A stretch of DNA of 27,286 nucleotides, taken from positions 1-27,286 of the forward strand of contig JBELML010000083.1 of assembly GCA_042095835.1 (NCBI GenBank), given 5' to 3'. Below the pieces are notes generated by a model. That model saw only the letters and a program-made list of their open reading frames with translations. It did no database searches and was not told the origin of the DNA. The translations under genes were made by a program, and so were the position numbers. Positions 1-7,520 of this stretch are shown piece by piece. The stretch comes from DATFKA01 sp042095835 (GTDB taxonomy: Bacteria > Bacteroidota > Bacteroidia > Chitinophagales > Saprospiraceae). Numbering within the stretch: position 1 is the stretch's first letter; every line of letters starts with the position of its first letter.

Positions 1-166
1 TTAAGTAACGATCAAAAAATAACTTTTCGATTTTGATGGAATCTTTTGCACCAATACGGCGTTAAAAAGCCTCGCTGATGCCCTGCATCATCTACGTTTT
101 TTGCCTTGTCTTGGCATAAAATCTTCTCGATCAAAATGCGAGATTTGTTCATTGTCCGTTACTAAG
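1..166. repeat. Palindromic dispersed repeat, copy 1 (divergent)
   Basis: The region folds on itself around position 83. The apical stem is GATGC (77-81) with GCATC (85-89). Further out TTTT/CCAA (44-54) faces TTGG/AAAA (111-121), and the ends GTAACG (5-10) and CGTTAC (157-162) pair. It shares with the copy at 19317 the blocks ATCTTTT (41-47), GTTAAAAAGCCTC (61-73), TACGTTTTTTGCCT (93-106) and TAAAAT (117-122), at identical spacings of 13 and 10 bases. It lies directly downstream of the DUF1501 stop codon at 162-164, so it may also act as the 3' end of that operon, although no clean terminator T-run is seen. The outer boundary is uncertain because the window starts here. Confidence 0.7.
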
Positions 167-1610
167 TCAAAATATCTTTTACAACCTTTCCATGTACATC
201 CGTCAATCGAAAGTCCCTTCCTTGAAAAGGATAGGTCAATCGTTCATGATCGATGCCCAATTGATGCAAAATGGTAGCCTGTAGGTCATGAATATGGATT
301 TTACCATTAATGCCACTATAGCCAATTTCATCGGTCTCTCCATAAGTAATACCATTTTGAACACCGCCTCCGGTCATCCACATTGTAAAAGCCTCTCCGT
401 GGTGATCTCTTCCCTTATAAGGATTGGTGATGCCACCTCGATTTTCCTGCATAGGTGTACGGCCAAACTCCCCTCCCCAGACTACAATGGTATCTTCTAA
501 CAGGCCTCTTTGCTTGAGGTCAAGTACCAAGGCCGTCATCGCCTGATCAATTTCCTTACATCTTTTTAGAAAGCCACCGTGCAAACTCTCAAAGTCATTG
601 CTTCCGTGGGAATCCCACCCTCGATGAAAAAGCTGGATAAAACGTACACCACGCTCCGCTAAACGCCTGGCAAGTAGGCAATTATTGGCAAAAGACACTT
701 GTCCTGGTTCAGTCCCATACATCTGGTGGATATAATCTGGCTCCTCATTCAGATTGGTGGCTTCTGGAACAGACATCTGCATTTTAAAGGCCAACTCATA
801 TTGCGCAATTCTAGACAATATCTCCGGATCTTGACTTTGCTGATATTCTAGTTCATTGATTTGATTGATGGCATCGATGGATGCCTTGCGCAGGTCTCGG
901 TTGACATGCTTGGGGTTTTTGACATAGAGTACAGGATCGCCTTTTGTGCGCATTTCAACACCTTGATATAAAGAAGGTAGAAAACCGCTACCCCAAAGAC
1001 TTTTTCCTCCACTTGGTTGAGAATTTCCGGAAACCAAGACTACATATCCCGGCAGGTCTTCATTTTCAGAGCCCAGGCCGTAGGAGACCCAGCTCCCAAA
1101 ACTTGGTCGACCAAGCCGCGGGCTACCTGTATGCATAAACAGTTGAGCTGGAGCATGGTTAAACTCATCTGTATGGACAGCTTTTAGAAAGGCGACTTCA
1201 TCGACGATTTGACTAAAGTGGGGTAATAACTCACTGACCCAAGCTCCTGATTCTCCATATTTTGAAAAACTAAATTGAGGCCCCAACATCATGGGTACGC
1301 CTTTTATAAATGCAAAGCGTTTTCCTTCTAATAACGAGGGAGGACAGGCTTGACCATTAAGTTGCTGAAGCAAAGGTTTGTAATCGAAAAGCTCCAATTG
1401 AGAAGGCGCTCCAGCCATGTGCAAAAAAATCACCCTTTTAGCCTTTGCTGGAAAATGGGCAATGGGCATTTCGCTATTAATGGGATTAGGTGTACAGCCA
1501 GCCAGGCCACCTAAAGCTAAGCCGCCTAAACCAAGAATGCCTTGTTTGAGAAAATACCTGCGATTAAGGTAGTTTTGATGCCTGTCGAATGCTTCTTTTG
1601 GTATACTCAT
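162..1610 (-). CDS. DUF1501 family protein, Tat-type lipoprotein (partner of PSD1 protein)
   Basis: This 482-residue protein is probably exported and membrane-anchored. The N-terminus has a twin-arginine motif (RRYFLKQG, Arg17-Arg18), a glycine-rich hydrophobic stretch and a lipobox ending at Cys39 (LAGC), preceded by 16 extra residues. DUF1501 hallmarks follow: HMAGAPSQLELFDYKP near residue 65, a GWDSHG segment, WGGEFGRTP, and GRDHHGEAFTMWMTGGGV near the C-terminus. The family is generally placed in the alkaline-phosphatase/sulfatase-like fold, and its substrate is not established. The ATG at 1608-1610 lies 5 bases after the stop of the upstream PSD1 gene, so the two are almost certainly co-transcribed. 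Such PSD1-DUF1501 pairs are typical of Planctomycetes and some Bacteroidota. The family call is firm; the biochemical role is unknown. Confidence 0.93.
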   Translation of the reverse strand: MSIPKEAFDRHQNYLNRRYFLKQGILGLGGLALGGLAGCTPNPINSEMPIAHFPAKAKRVIFLHMAGAPSQLELFDYKPLLQQLNGQACPPSLLEGKRFAFIKGVPMMLGPQFSFSKYGESGAWVSELLPHFSQIVDEVAFLKAVHTDEFNHAPAQLFMHTGSPRLGRPSFGSWVSYGLGSENEDLPGYVVLVSGNSQPSGGKSLWGSGFLPSLYQGVEMRTKGDPVLYVKNPKHVNRDLRKASIDAINQINELEYQQSQDPEILSRIAQYELAFKMQMSVPEATNLNEEPDYIHQMYGTEPGQVSFANNCLLARRLAERGVRFIQLFHRGWDSHGSNDFESLHGGFLKRCKEIDQAMTALVLDLKQRGLLEDTIVVWGGEFGRTPMQENRGGITNPYKGRDHHGEAFTMWMTGGGVQNGITYGETDEIGYSGINGKIHIHDLQATILHQLGIDHERLTYPFQGRDFRLTDVHGKVVKDILT

Positions 1611-1615
1611 GAGAT

Positions 1616-3889
1616 TTAGGTTTTGGTGAGCAATTCACTCAGGTTTAAAATCGTATTAGCAACTAATTCCATAGCTTTGGTGCTAGGATTTTGTTGAGGA
1701 AACTTGGTATCGTATTCTATTAAGGTATTTCGGTAAAGATCGCTTAATATTTGTAGCCGTTCTTCGCCTGCTTTTTTCAATAAGGCTAGCTCTAATCCGT
1801 AGGCAATTTGCTCTTGTGTACTGCTTCCTCCTTCATTTATCATTCTTTGAGCGAGCGCTTGGGCGGCCTCTACAAAAACAGGATCATTCAAGGTGGTTAA
1901 TGCTTGTGTGGGGGTGTTCGTTCTAATCCTCCGCGAGGCGCATAATTCCCGAGTAGGCGCATCGAAGGTCAGCATAGAAGGGTAGGGGCTGACTCTTCTC
2001 CAAAAAGTATATAATGCCCGTCGATGTTGATTCCCTTGCTCGCTAGTTTCCCAACTCGCTGTATGCCGGATGATATTCCAAACACCATCGGGCTGATAAG
2101 GCATGACGCTCGGGCCGCCTACTTTTTTATTAAACAAGCCGCTTACAACCAGTGCTTGATCCCGAATTTGCTCAGCTGATAATCTATACCTTGGCCCTCT
2201 GCTTAAATACAAGTTCTCCGGGTCTGCTTCCAATTGTGCTGGATTAATTTCAGAACTTTGCTGATAAGTGGCCGATAGGACAATGGTTTTCAGTAGCTTT
2301 TTTACACTCCAATCCATATCATGAGCAAATTGGTAAGCCAACCAATCAAGCAATTCTTTTTGAATTGGGATATCACCTTGTGTACCAAAATCTTCTAAGG
2401 TGGTGACCATTCCATAACCGAAGATTTGCTCCCAAAACCGATTGACGATCACTCTACTAGTCAGTGGGTTTTCTGGATTCATCAGCCATTCGGATAAACC
2501 TAGGCGATCTGGCGCTACCTTTTCATCAAAGTCTAGAAAGTGTTTGGGAGGACTGGCTTGCACTTCTTCACCGTGTACGAGCCAATTACCACGTTCAAAA
2601 ACATGACTTTTTCGGGCTTGCTCCTTGGGTAGCTCCTCCATCACCGGGATGGGCGCCGCTTGCACGGATAAATAATCGGACAGTAGATTTTGGTAAGCTT
2701 CCGTAGTTGTATCTTTTCCTTCTTGAATTAAATTATTCAGGCGACGATCTAGTTCTTTTCGCGCTTGAATTTGAATAGGAGAGTATAAGTCGATTTTTGG
2801 TCTATCGTCATAGGCATCGCTATCAGCTGTATTATTAAAAAAAGCGTATAACTCGTAGAATCGCTGATGTTCTATTGGATCGTAGGGATGATCGTGACAC
2901 TGAACACAGGCTATAGTCGTTGCTTGCCAAATCTCCATGGTCGTATTGACGCGATCAATAACTGCGGCCACTCTAAACTCTTCATCATCTGTCCCACCTT
3001 CATCGTTGGTCATAGTGTTGCGATGGAAGGCAGTCGCTAGCAATTGAGAGGAAGAGGGCGCTTGAATTAAATCGCCAGCGAGCTGTTGTTTGGTAAACTC
3101 ATCGAAGGGCATATCGTCATTAAATGCCTGAATGACCCAATCTCGGTACCGCCAAATATCTTTACGAATATTATCTTTTTGATAACCTTTAGAATCTGCG
3201 TAGCGCGCTAAGTCTAGCCACATACTTGCCCAGCGTTCGCCAAAATGAGGAGATGATAAAAGTTGATCCACGACTTGCTCATAGGCATCTTCCCTGTCAT
3301 CAGCTATAAAGGCTTGCACCTCGGTTGGGCTGGGAGGCAAGCCGATCAAATCTAAACTCAGTCTACGGAGCAAAGTAGCTTTATCCGCTTTAAGGGATGG
3401 TTTCCAGCCTTGATCTTGTAGCTGCTGTAGGACGAATAAATCTACTTCATTTTCTGCCCATTTGCTGTTTAATTTTGGGAGTGATGCAATGGGGGCTTCA
3501 TAAGCCCAGTGTGTATCCCATTGAGCACCTTGCTTGATCCACTTTTTTAATAGGCTGATCTCCTGTTTAGGTAGCGCCTCTTTTTCATAAGGCATTCTAA
3601 GTTCCAGATCATGGTGTTCTATCCGTTTGATGAGTTCACTTTTTTCTGGATGCCCAGGTACAATTGCAAATGACCCTGATTCACCCTTTTGTAAAGCCAA
3701 GGCTTCTTTTACAAAAGAAATACCTCCTAACTGCTTGACGCCTCCATGACAAGCAATGCATTTTTGATTCAGTATGGGGCGAATCTCCGTATTAAAATCA
3801 AGGCTTTGATTTTCCCTTTTCAGACAGGCTGATAGTAGGGAAGCGATCATCCCAAAGAGAAAGATTATTTTTAGCTTATATCTAAACAT
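1616..3889 (-). CDS. PSD1 / planctomycete-cytochrome C domain protein (DUF1549-DUF1553), lipoprotein
   Basis: The 757-residue protein starts with a Sec lipoprotein signal whose lipobox Cys is residue 22 (LLSAC). A cytochrome-c-like haem motif CIACH (residues 44-48) follows, in the usual PSC1 context (EIRPIL upstream, later RMPYEKEALP with a Met that could be an axial ligand). The DUF1549 part is recognisable from LLRRLSLDLIGLPPSPTEV and RWASMWLDLARYADSKGYQKD, and contains a second CVQCHDHPYDPIEHQ motif. DUF1553 follows (NPLTSRVIVNRFWEQIFG, LSAEQIRDQALVVSG, NTPTQALTTLNDPVFVEAAQ). The order and the paired downstream DUF1501 gene match the planctomycete two-gene cassette. Members are thought to be periplasmic or outer-membrane redox-linked proteins, but no substrate is proven. 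It lies 27 bases after the aldo/keto reductase gene and 5 bases before DUF1501. Confidence 0.93.
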   Translation of the reverse strand: MFRYKLKIIFLFGMIASLLSACLKRENQSLDFNTEIRPILNQKCIACHGGVKQLGGISFVKEALALQKGESGSFAIVPGHPEKSELIKRIEHHDLELRMPYEKEALPKQEISLLKKWIKQGAQWDTHWAYEAPIASLPKLNSKWAENEVDLFVLQQLQDQGWKPSLKADKATLLRRLSLDLIGLPPSPTEVQAFIADDREDAYEQVVDQLLSSPHFGERWASMWLDLARYADSKGYQKDNIRKDIWRYRDWVIQAFNDDMPFDEFTKQQLAGDLIQAPSSSQLLATAFHRNTMTNDEGGTDDEEFRVAAVIDRVNTTMEIWQATTIACVQCHDHPYDPIEHQRFYELYAFFNNTADSDAYDDRPKIDLYSPIQIQARKELDRRLNNLIQEGKDTTTEAYQNLLSDYLSVQAAPIPVMEELPKEQARKSHVFERGNWLVHGEEVQASPPKHFLDFDEKVAPDRLGLSEWLMNPENPLTSRVIVNRFWEQIFGYGMVTTLEDFGTQGDIPIQKELLDWLAYQFAHDMDWSVKKLLKTIVLSATYQQSSEINPAQLEADPENLYLSRGPRYRLSAEQIRDQALVVSGLFNKKVGGPSVMPYQPDGVWNIIRHTASWETSEQGNQHRRALYTFWRRVSPYPSMLTFDAPTRELCASRRIRTNTPTQALTTLNDPVFVEAAQALAQRMINEGGSSTQEQIAYGLELALLKKAGEERLQILSDLYRNTLIEYDTKFPQQNPSTKAMELVANTILNLSELLTKT

Positions 3890-3916
3890 ACTCTAAAATA
3901 AAAATTCTTATCTAAA

Positions 3917-5368
3917 TCAACTGCTTATTACAGCTTCTGCTTCTATTTCTACCAAATACCCCTCTCCAATCAAGCCCGCCTGGACCATAGTGTTGGCCGG
4001 CTGGATATGACCAAAACGTGATCCGTGCGCTCGCGAGACCGGTTCCCAATCATCCATATTATGGATATAAATTCTGGTCCTAACTACATCTTCTATTTTT
4101 CCGCCAAGGGATTGAATGGCACCTTCGATTTTGTCTATAATAAAATGTGCTTGTGCTTCTGGGTCATCCCCACCTATTCTTTGGTTTCCATGTGTAGCTG
4201 TGGTGCCAGAAACTAAAATTCGGTCCCCTATCCTGGTCGCCCTACTAAAGCCAGCGAGATCTTCCCAGATGGTACCACTCAAGGCTTTTGATCTGCCTTC
4301 ATGAATGGGGAGAACTGGATAAGGGGAGGGTAGTTGTTCTAAGTGATCACTTAAATCACCGGCTGCTGTGAGGAAAGGAGGTTTGCGGTATTCATCCCCA
4401 CAGTTGCCAGGAATCGGCTCTAGAACCTGGATTATCTTTTGCACTTTTTGACTGTCTTCTGGACTCCATTCGAAATCGAAAAGCTGCTTGTTTTGAGCTA
4501 CTCGATTACTATGACCTAACCTTGCGCCGATGATGACGCCGCCCACGGCAGGTTGCTCCGCAATATACCTTGTCGCTAAATGAGCCAGACTGATTTGCTT
4601 TTGATCAGCCAAGGTTTTTAAGTTTTGTAGTACTTTTTGAAACGGCGTCCAGCCACCTGCTACATCGATGTACCGTTTGTATTTCATTTGAGACCAGGTT
4701 TCCATTTCTTCGGGCATCTGATCAGGATAGTCTAACCATTTTTCGCTTAATAGTCCACCAGCTAAGGTACCGAAGGCCAAAATCTTAATATGGTGTTTTA
4801 AGCAGATGTCAGTCATCTTAGCAGCTGCTCGTTGGTCAAGTAGAGAATAAGAAATCTGATTGGAAACAATGGGGATACCACTTTGAAGGACCACATCTAG
4901 GTGGTGGGCATCAAAATTGGTTAAACCTAAATTTTGGATTAATCCTTCCTCTTGTAGTTCCTGGAGCCAAAATAATTCATCTAAATAGCGGGCATCGGCA
5001 TAATTCCAGGCGTGGTATTGTAAAAGATCAATACTGTCGGTTTGTAGTCGCTGTAAAGCTAGTGCAACTGCCTTTCGGACTTTTTCTTTGCTGGTTTTTC
5101 CTGGCTCAGTTACCCATTTGGTTAAATATTGCGTTTTCCCTTTTCCGTAATTTTGATCATAAATACCACAGATGATTTCAGCAGATCCATAGTGATCAGC
5201 CATATCAAAGGTCGTCATACCTGCTTCTACATAAGACTGCATATCGTAAGCGGCTTGTTGTAAATTATACGTCTTGCCATCTCGCTCTAAATCAGCAATT
5301 TGCCATAATCCATTGAGTACGCGAGCAATCTTTAAACTATCGGAAAGCGCTATTGTAGGTATTGCCAT
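3917..5368 (-). CDS. Aldo/keto reductase fused to a RidA-like domain
   Basis: The 483-residue fusion has an N-terminal aldo/keto reductase barrel (about residues 10-330). The catalytic tetrad is visible as Asp55 and Tyr60 (FDMADHYGSAE), Lys84 (YLTKW) and His119 (LLQYHAW), so NAD(P)H-dependent carbonyl reduction is likely. After a short linker, residues about 345-483 form a YjgF/YER057c/UK114 (RidA) domain, with RILVSGTTA, a VVRTRIYIHNMDDW stretch and a VEIEAEAV ending. The active-site Arg of imine-hydrolysing RidA (PARS context) is replaced by Asn459 in PANTMV, so enamine/imine deaminase activity is doubtful. No signal peptide is seen, so it is cytoplasmic. It sits between an APC permease (38-base gap) and the PSD1 gene (27-base gap) on the same strand, suggesting a shared operon and perhaps metabolism of an imported compound. 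The substrate cannot be read from the sequence. Confidence 0.92.
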   Translation of the reverse strand: MAIPTIALSDSLKIARVLNGLWQIADLERDGKTYNLQQAAYDMQSYVEAGMTTFDMADHYGSAEIICGIYDQNYGKGKTQYLTKWVTEPGKTSKEKVRKAVALALQRLQTDSIDLLQYHAWNYADARYLDELFWLQELQEEGLIQNLGLTNFDAHHLDVVLQSGIPIVSNQISYSLLDQRAAAKMTDICLKHHIKILAFGTLAGGLLSEKWLDYPDQMPEEMETWSQMKYKRYIDVAGGWTPFQKVLQNLKTLADQKQISLAHLATRYIAEQPAVGGVIIGARLGHSNRVAQNKQLFDFEWSPEDSQKVQKIIQVLEPIPGNCGDEYRKPPFLTAAGDLSDHLEQLPSPYPVLPIHEGRSKALSGTIWEDLAGFSRATRIGDRILVSGTTATHGNQRIGGDDPEAQAHFIIDKIEGAIQSLGGKIEDVVRTRIYIHNMDDWEPVSRAHGSRFGHIQPANTMVQAGLIGEGYLVEIEAEAVISS

Positions 5369-5406
5369 ATAAGTAGTATCTGTGAAAAGGTTAAATCCGT
5401 AAAAGC

Positions 5407-6879
5407 TTATTCAGAAGGTAATTCCTTAAAGAGGCTTTTTGTTGAGACTCCAGCACGCTTTAATCGATTTAATTGGAAAAAGAATAAAACCGAAGCTAAT
5501 CCAATCACAAGGAGATAAACCCAGGTAGAGTGGAAGTACCAGGCTGCCACCTCCGAAGTTAAATCCTTTCTAATGTGAACAAGGAGGAAGGTGCTTAGTC
5601 CGATTATACCAAGACTGGCAAGTAGGACTTGTACTCTTCGAGATCGGAATACTTTGATTTCTTTGTGTAATGGCTTGTTCACGGTAGCAATGGAAATGAC
5701 GGTGATACACATCAACAAAAAGTTGATTAGCATAGCTGTGACCATTATGTCAATGCCTAGGAAAAAATCACCCGCAAAATGACTACCAAGAATGCCAATC
5801 GATGCCATCATGCCACTTCCTAATAAAGCCAAATGAGGCGTATGAAATCGACTATGGATGCTGGACATTTTTCGGGGGAAAACACCATCAGAAGCCCAGG
5901 CAAACATCAACCTGGATACCGATAAAAGCATAGCTGGTAAATCATTAATTAAGGCTATCGCTGCGCCTAGTAAGATTAAAACCGCCCAAAAAGGAGGTAA
6001 TAAATATCCCAGCAAACCTGGTGCAGAAATATCTTTGCTCATAGCTTCTTCTGCCACAAATTCCCAGGGAACTGCATGGTAGACCGCTGCGGTAAAAATG
6101 AAATAATAGGTGCCGACCGAAAAAATGGCAATCCCAATAGCAAGCGGTAAGTTTCGTTGTGGGTTTTTAGCTTCGCCTCCTGCTTGTGCAATGGCGTCAA
6201 AGCCAATAAAACTTGAAAATAGCAAAGCCGAGGCGGTTAATAATACCGAAAAGGAGAAGTCACCAATAGGTTTGGGGATTCCTCTATTTTCTTTGGCTTG
6301 AAGGGCAGTTGCAAAATCCTCGTGGTTAAATAGAAAACCTGTAATGATTACAATTAGGCCTAAGCCAAACATGACAAACATGAGCGGTAAAAGGGTTTTC
6401 TGATAGGCTGTTAATCCCCTAATATTAACCCAAACAAATGACCATAACATGGCCAAGGAAAGCCCTAAGCGCACCAAGCCAATCTCTAGAAATTGCGCTC
6501 CATTTTCCCATTCTAACATGATACAAATGTCTCGAAAAAATGGAATGATGATATATGAAATCACTCCTATGGCTATTGATAAACCAAACCATTGGGAAAA
6601 ACTGGCTATAAATCCTAAATAGGGATTTAAGCCTCGACTTGCATAAATATAACTTCCTCCTGCTCTAGGCATAGCGGAAGCCAAAATAGCATAAGCCGCT
6701 GCCGCAAATAGGGCAGGAATAGCGGCTAAAAAGAAGGCATATAGTACATTCGCTCCAATACCGGGCACATTACGCTGGATCATAAATGGAACAACATATA
6801 CAGAAGCTCCAAGCATAGAGCATATTCCAGTGGCAGCAAGCGATAACAGACCAAGATGGCGATTTAGGGAGGACTTCAT
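5407..6879 (-). CDS. APC superfamily amino acid permease
   Basis: This 490-residue integral membrane protein has about twelve hydrophobic segments. The N-terminus (SLAATGICSMLGASVYVVP) matches the TM1 signature of amino acid-polyamine-organocation transporters. The TM2-loop segment MPRAGGSYIYASRGLNPYLG and the TM6 region SSFIGFDAIAQAGGEAKNPQRN are classic APC motifs. It probably moves an amino acid or amine across the inner membrane by proton or sodium coupling, but specificity is not deducible. It is the first gene of a probable four-gene minus-strand operon (permease, AKR-RidA, PSD1, DUF1501). The ATG at 6877-6879 lies only 67 bases after the preceding gene, and that gap is largely filled by a terminator hairpin, so the operon promoter must be close to or within that hairpin region. 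No clear TAnnTTTG element is visible there. Confidence 0.93.
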   Translation of the reverse strand: MKSSLNRHLGLLSLAATGICSMLGASVYVVPFMIQRNVPGIGANVLYAFFLAAIPALFAAAAYAILASAMPRAGGSYIYASRGLNPYLGFIASFSQWFGLSIAIGVISYIIIPFFRDICIMLEWENGAQFLEIGLVRLGLSLAMLWSFVWVNIRGLTAYQKTLLPLMFVMFGLGLIVIITGFLFNHEDFATALQAKENRGIPKPIGDFSFSVLLTASALLFSSFIGFDAIAQAGGEAKNPQRNLPLAIGIAIFSVGTYYFIFTAAVYHAVPWEFVAEEAMSKDISAPGLLGYLLPPFWAVLILLGAAIALINDLPAMLLSVSRLMFAWASDGVFPRKMSSIHSRFHTPHLALLGSGMMASIGILGSHFAGDFFLGIDIMVTAMLINFLLMCITVISIATVNKPLHKEIKVFRSRRVQVLLASLGIIGLSTFLLVHIRKDLTSEVAAWYFHSTWVYLLVIGLASVLFFFQLNRLKRAGVSTKSLFKELPSE

Positions 6880-6898
6880 AATAGAGTAGGCTGATAGA

Positions 6899-6936
6899 AA
6901 GAAGAATACTATTCATCGCTGGACAGTATTCTTCTT
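6899..6936 (-). terminator. Hairpin terminator after the Pmp3-like gene
   Basis: A perfect 12-bp inverted repeat, AAGAAGAATACT (6899-6910) and AGTATTCTTCTT (6925-6936), with a 14-base loop starts 10 bases after the stop codon at 6947-6949. Read on the minus strand, the 3' arm is pyrimidine-rich and T-rich (TTCTTCTTTCT), as expected for intrinsic termination. It separates the Pmp3-like gene from the permease operon. Confidence 0.7.
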
Positions 6937-6946
6937 GTTTGTTATT

Positions 6947-7381
6947 CTAGGATTCTCCCAAGATAACAATTAAGGTATAAATGACACCTGGAATCCAGAA
7001 TAGCAGTGATAGGACTAGTGAAATCCAGAAGCGATTGGTGATTTCTCCCTCGTATAAATACATTGCTAAGAATGGAATCAGAATAGCTAAAATGATGAGC
7101 AAAGTCATATCGATGTCTGAAGCCTCTTTGAGTGCCTTTACTGATTGTTTGAGGTTCTTTTTGACTTCCTTTCTTTTGGTCTTGCGTTCTTTGCGAGACA
7201 TTTCTTTTTTGTGTTCCTGGAAGTCTTTATAATCTTGAATGGCGTTTGCAAAATTTTCACCAGCAACCATTGCGGGTGTTTTCTCCACCTCAGGATTATG
7301 ATCGATGGCAGTACCGGCATAAGAAATATGTCCGAAAGCTAGACAGAGTGTAAGTAAACAGAGAGACTTAAAATGCTTCAT
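6947..7381 (-). CDS. Pmp3/YqaE-family small membrane protein with periplasmic N-terminal extension
   Basis: The 144-residue protein begins with a signal peptide (MKHFKSLCLLTLCLAFGHISYAG). A highly charged Lys/Glu-rich segment follows (about residues 50-90, probably helical). The C-terminal 50 residues have two hydrophobic segments (LLIILAILIPFLAMYLYEG and WISLVLSLLFWIPGVIYTLI), which is the Pmp3/YqaE pattern of about 50 residues ending in PGxIYxLxVI. Classical YqaE proteins consist of this module alone. The long N-terminal extension is common in Bacteroidota homologues. Pmp3 proteins are linked to membrane-potential and salt or cold stress in fungi and plants; the bacterial role is unclear. 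Hairpin terminators lie on both sides (6899-6936 after it, 7461-7495 before it), suggesting a single-gene unit. Confidence 0.88.
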   Translation of the reverse strand: MKHFKSLCLLTLCLAFGHISYAGTAIDHNPEVEKTPAMVAGENFANAIQDYKDFQEHKKEMSRKERKTKRKEVKKNLKQSVKALKEASDIDMTLLIILAILIPFLAMYLYEGEITNRFWISLVLSLLFWIPGVIYTLIVILGES

Positions 7382-7460
7382 CTTTTGAATTTTGGTTTAG
7401 ATAATATGAATATTTTTCTACCACAGTAATTTAGAAAAGAAAAAACTAAACGCCAAACAA

Positions 7461-7495
7461 AAAAAGCAGCCTCCATAAAGTTAAGACTGCTTTTT
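7461..7495 (-). terminator. Intrinsic terminator after the large lipoprotein gene
   Basis: AAAAAGCAG (7461-7469) pairs with CTGCTTTTT (7487-7495) around a 17-base loop. It starts 26 bases after the stop codon at 7521. On the minus strand the stem runs into TTTTTTTGTTT, a good U-tract. The direction is inferred from the adjacent minus-strand gene, but the A-run/T-run symmetry would also allow plus-strand use. Confidence 0.8.
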
Positions 7496-7520
7496 CTGCT
7501 GTTTTTACTTCCTAACTAAT

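Noticed and set aside
1..166. CRISPR or tandem repeat array
   Set aside because: The repeats are single palindromic units tens of kilobases or several kilobases apart, without regular spacers or cas genes.
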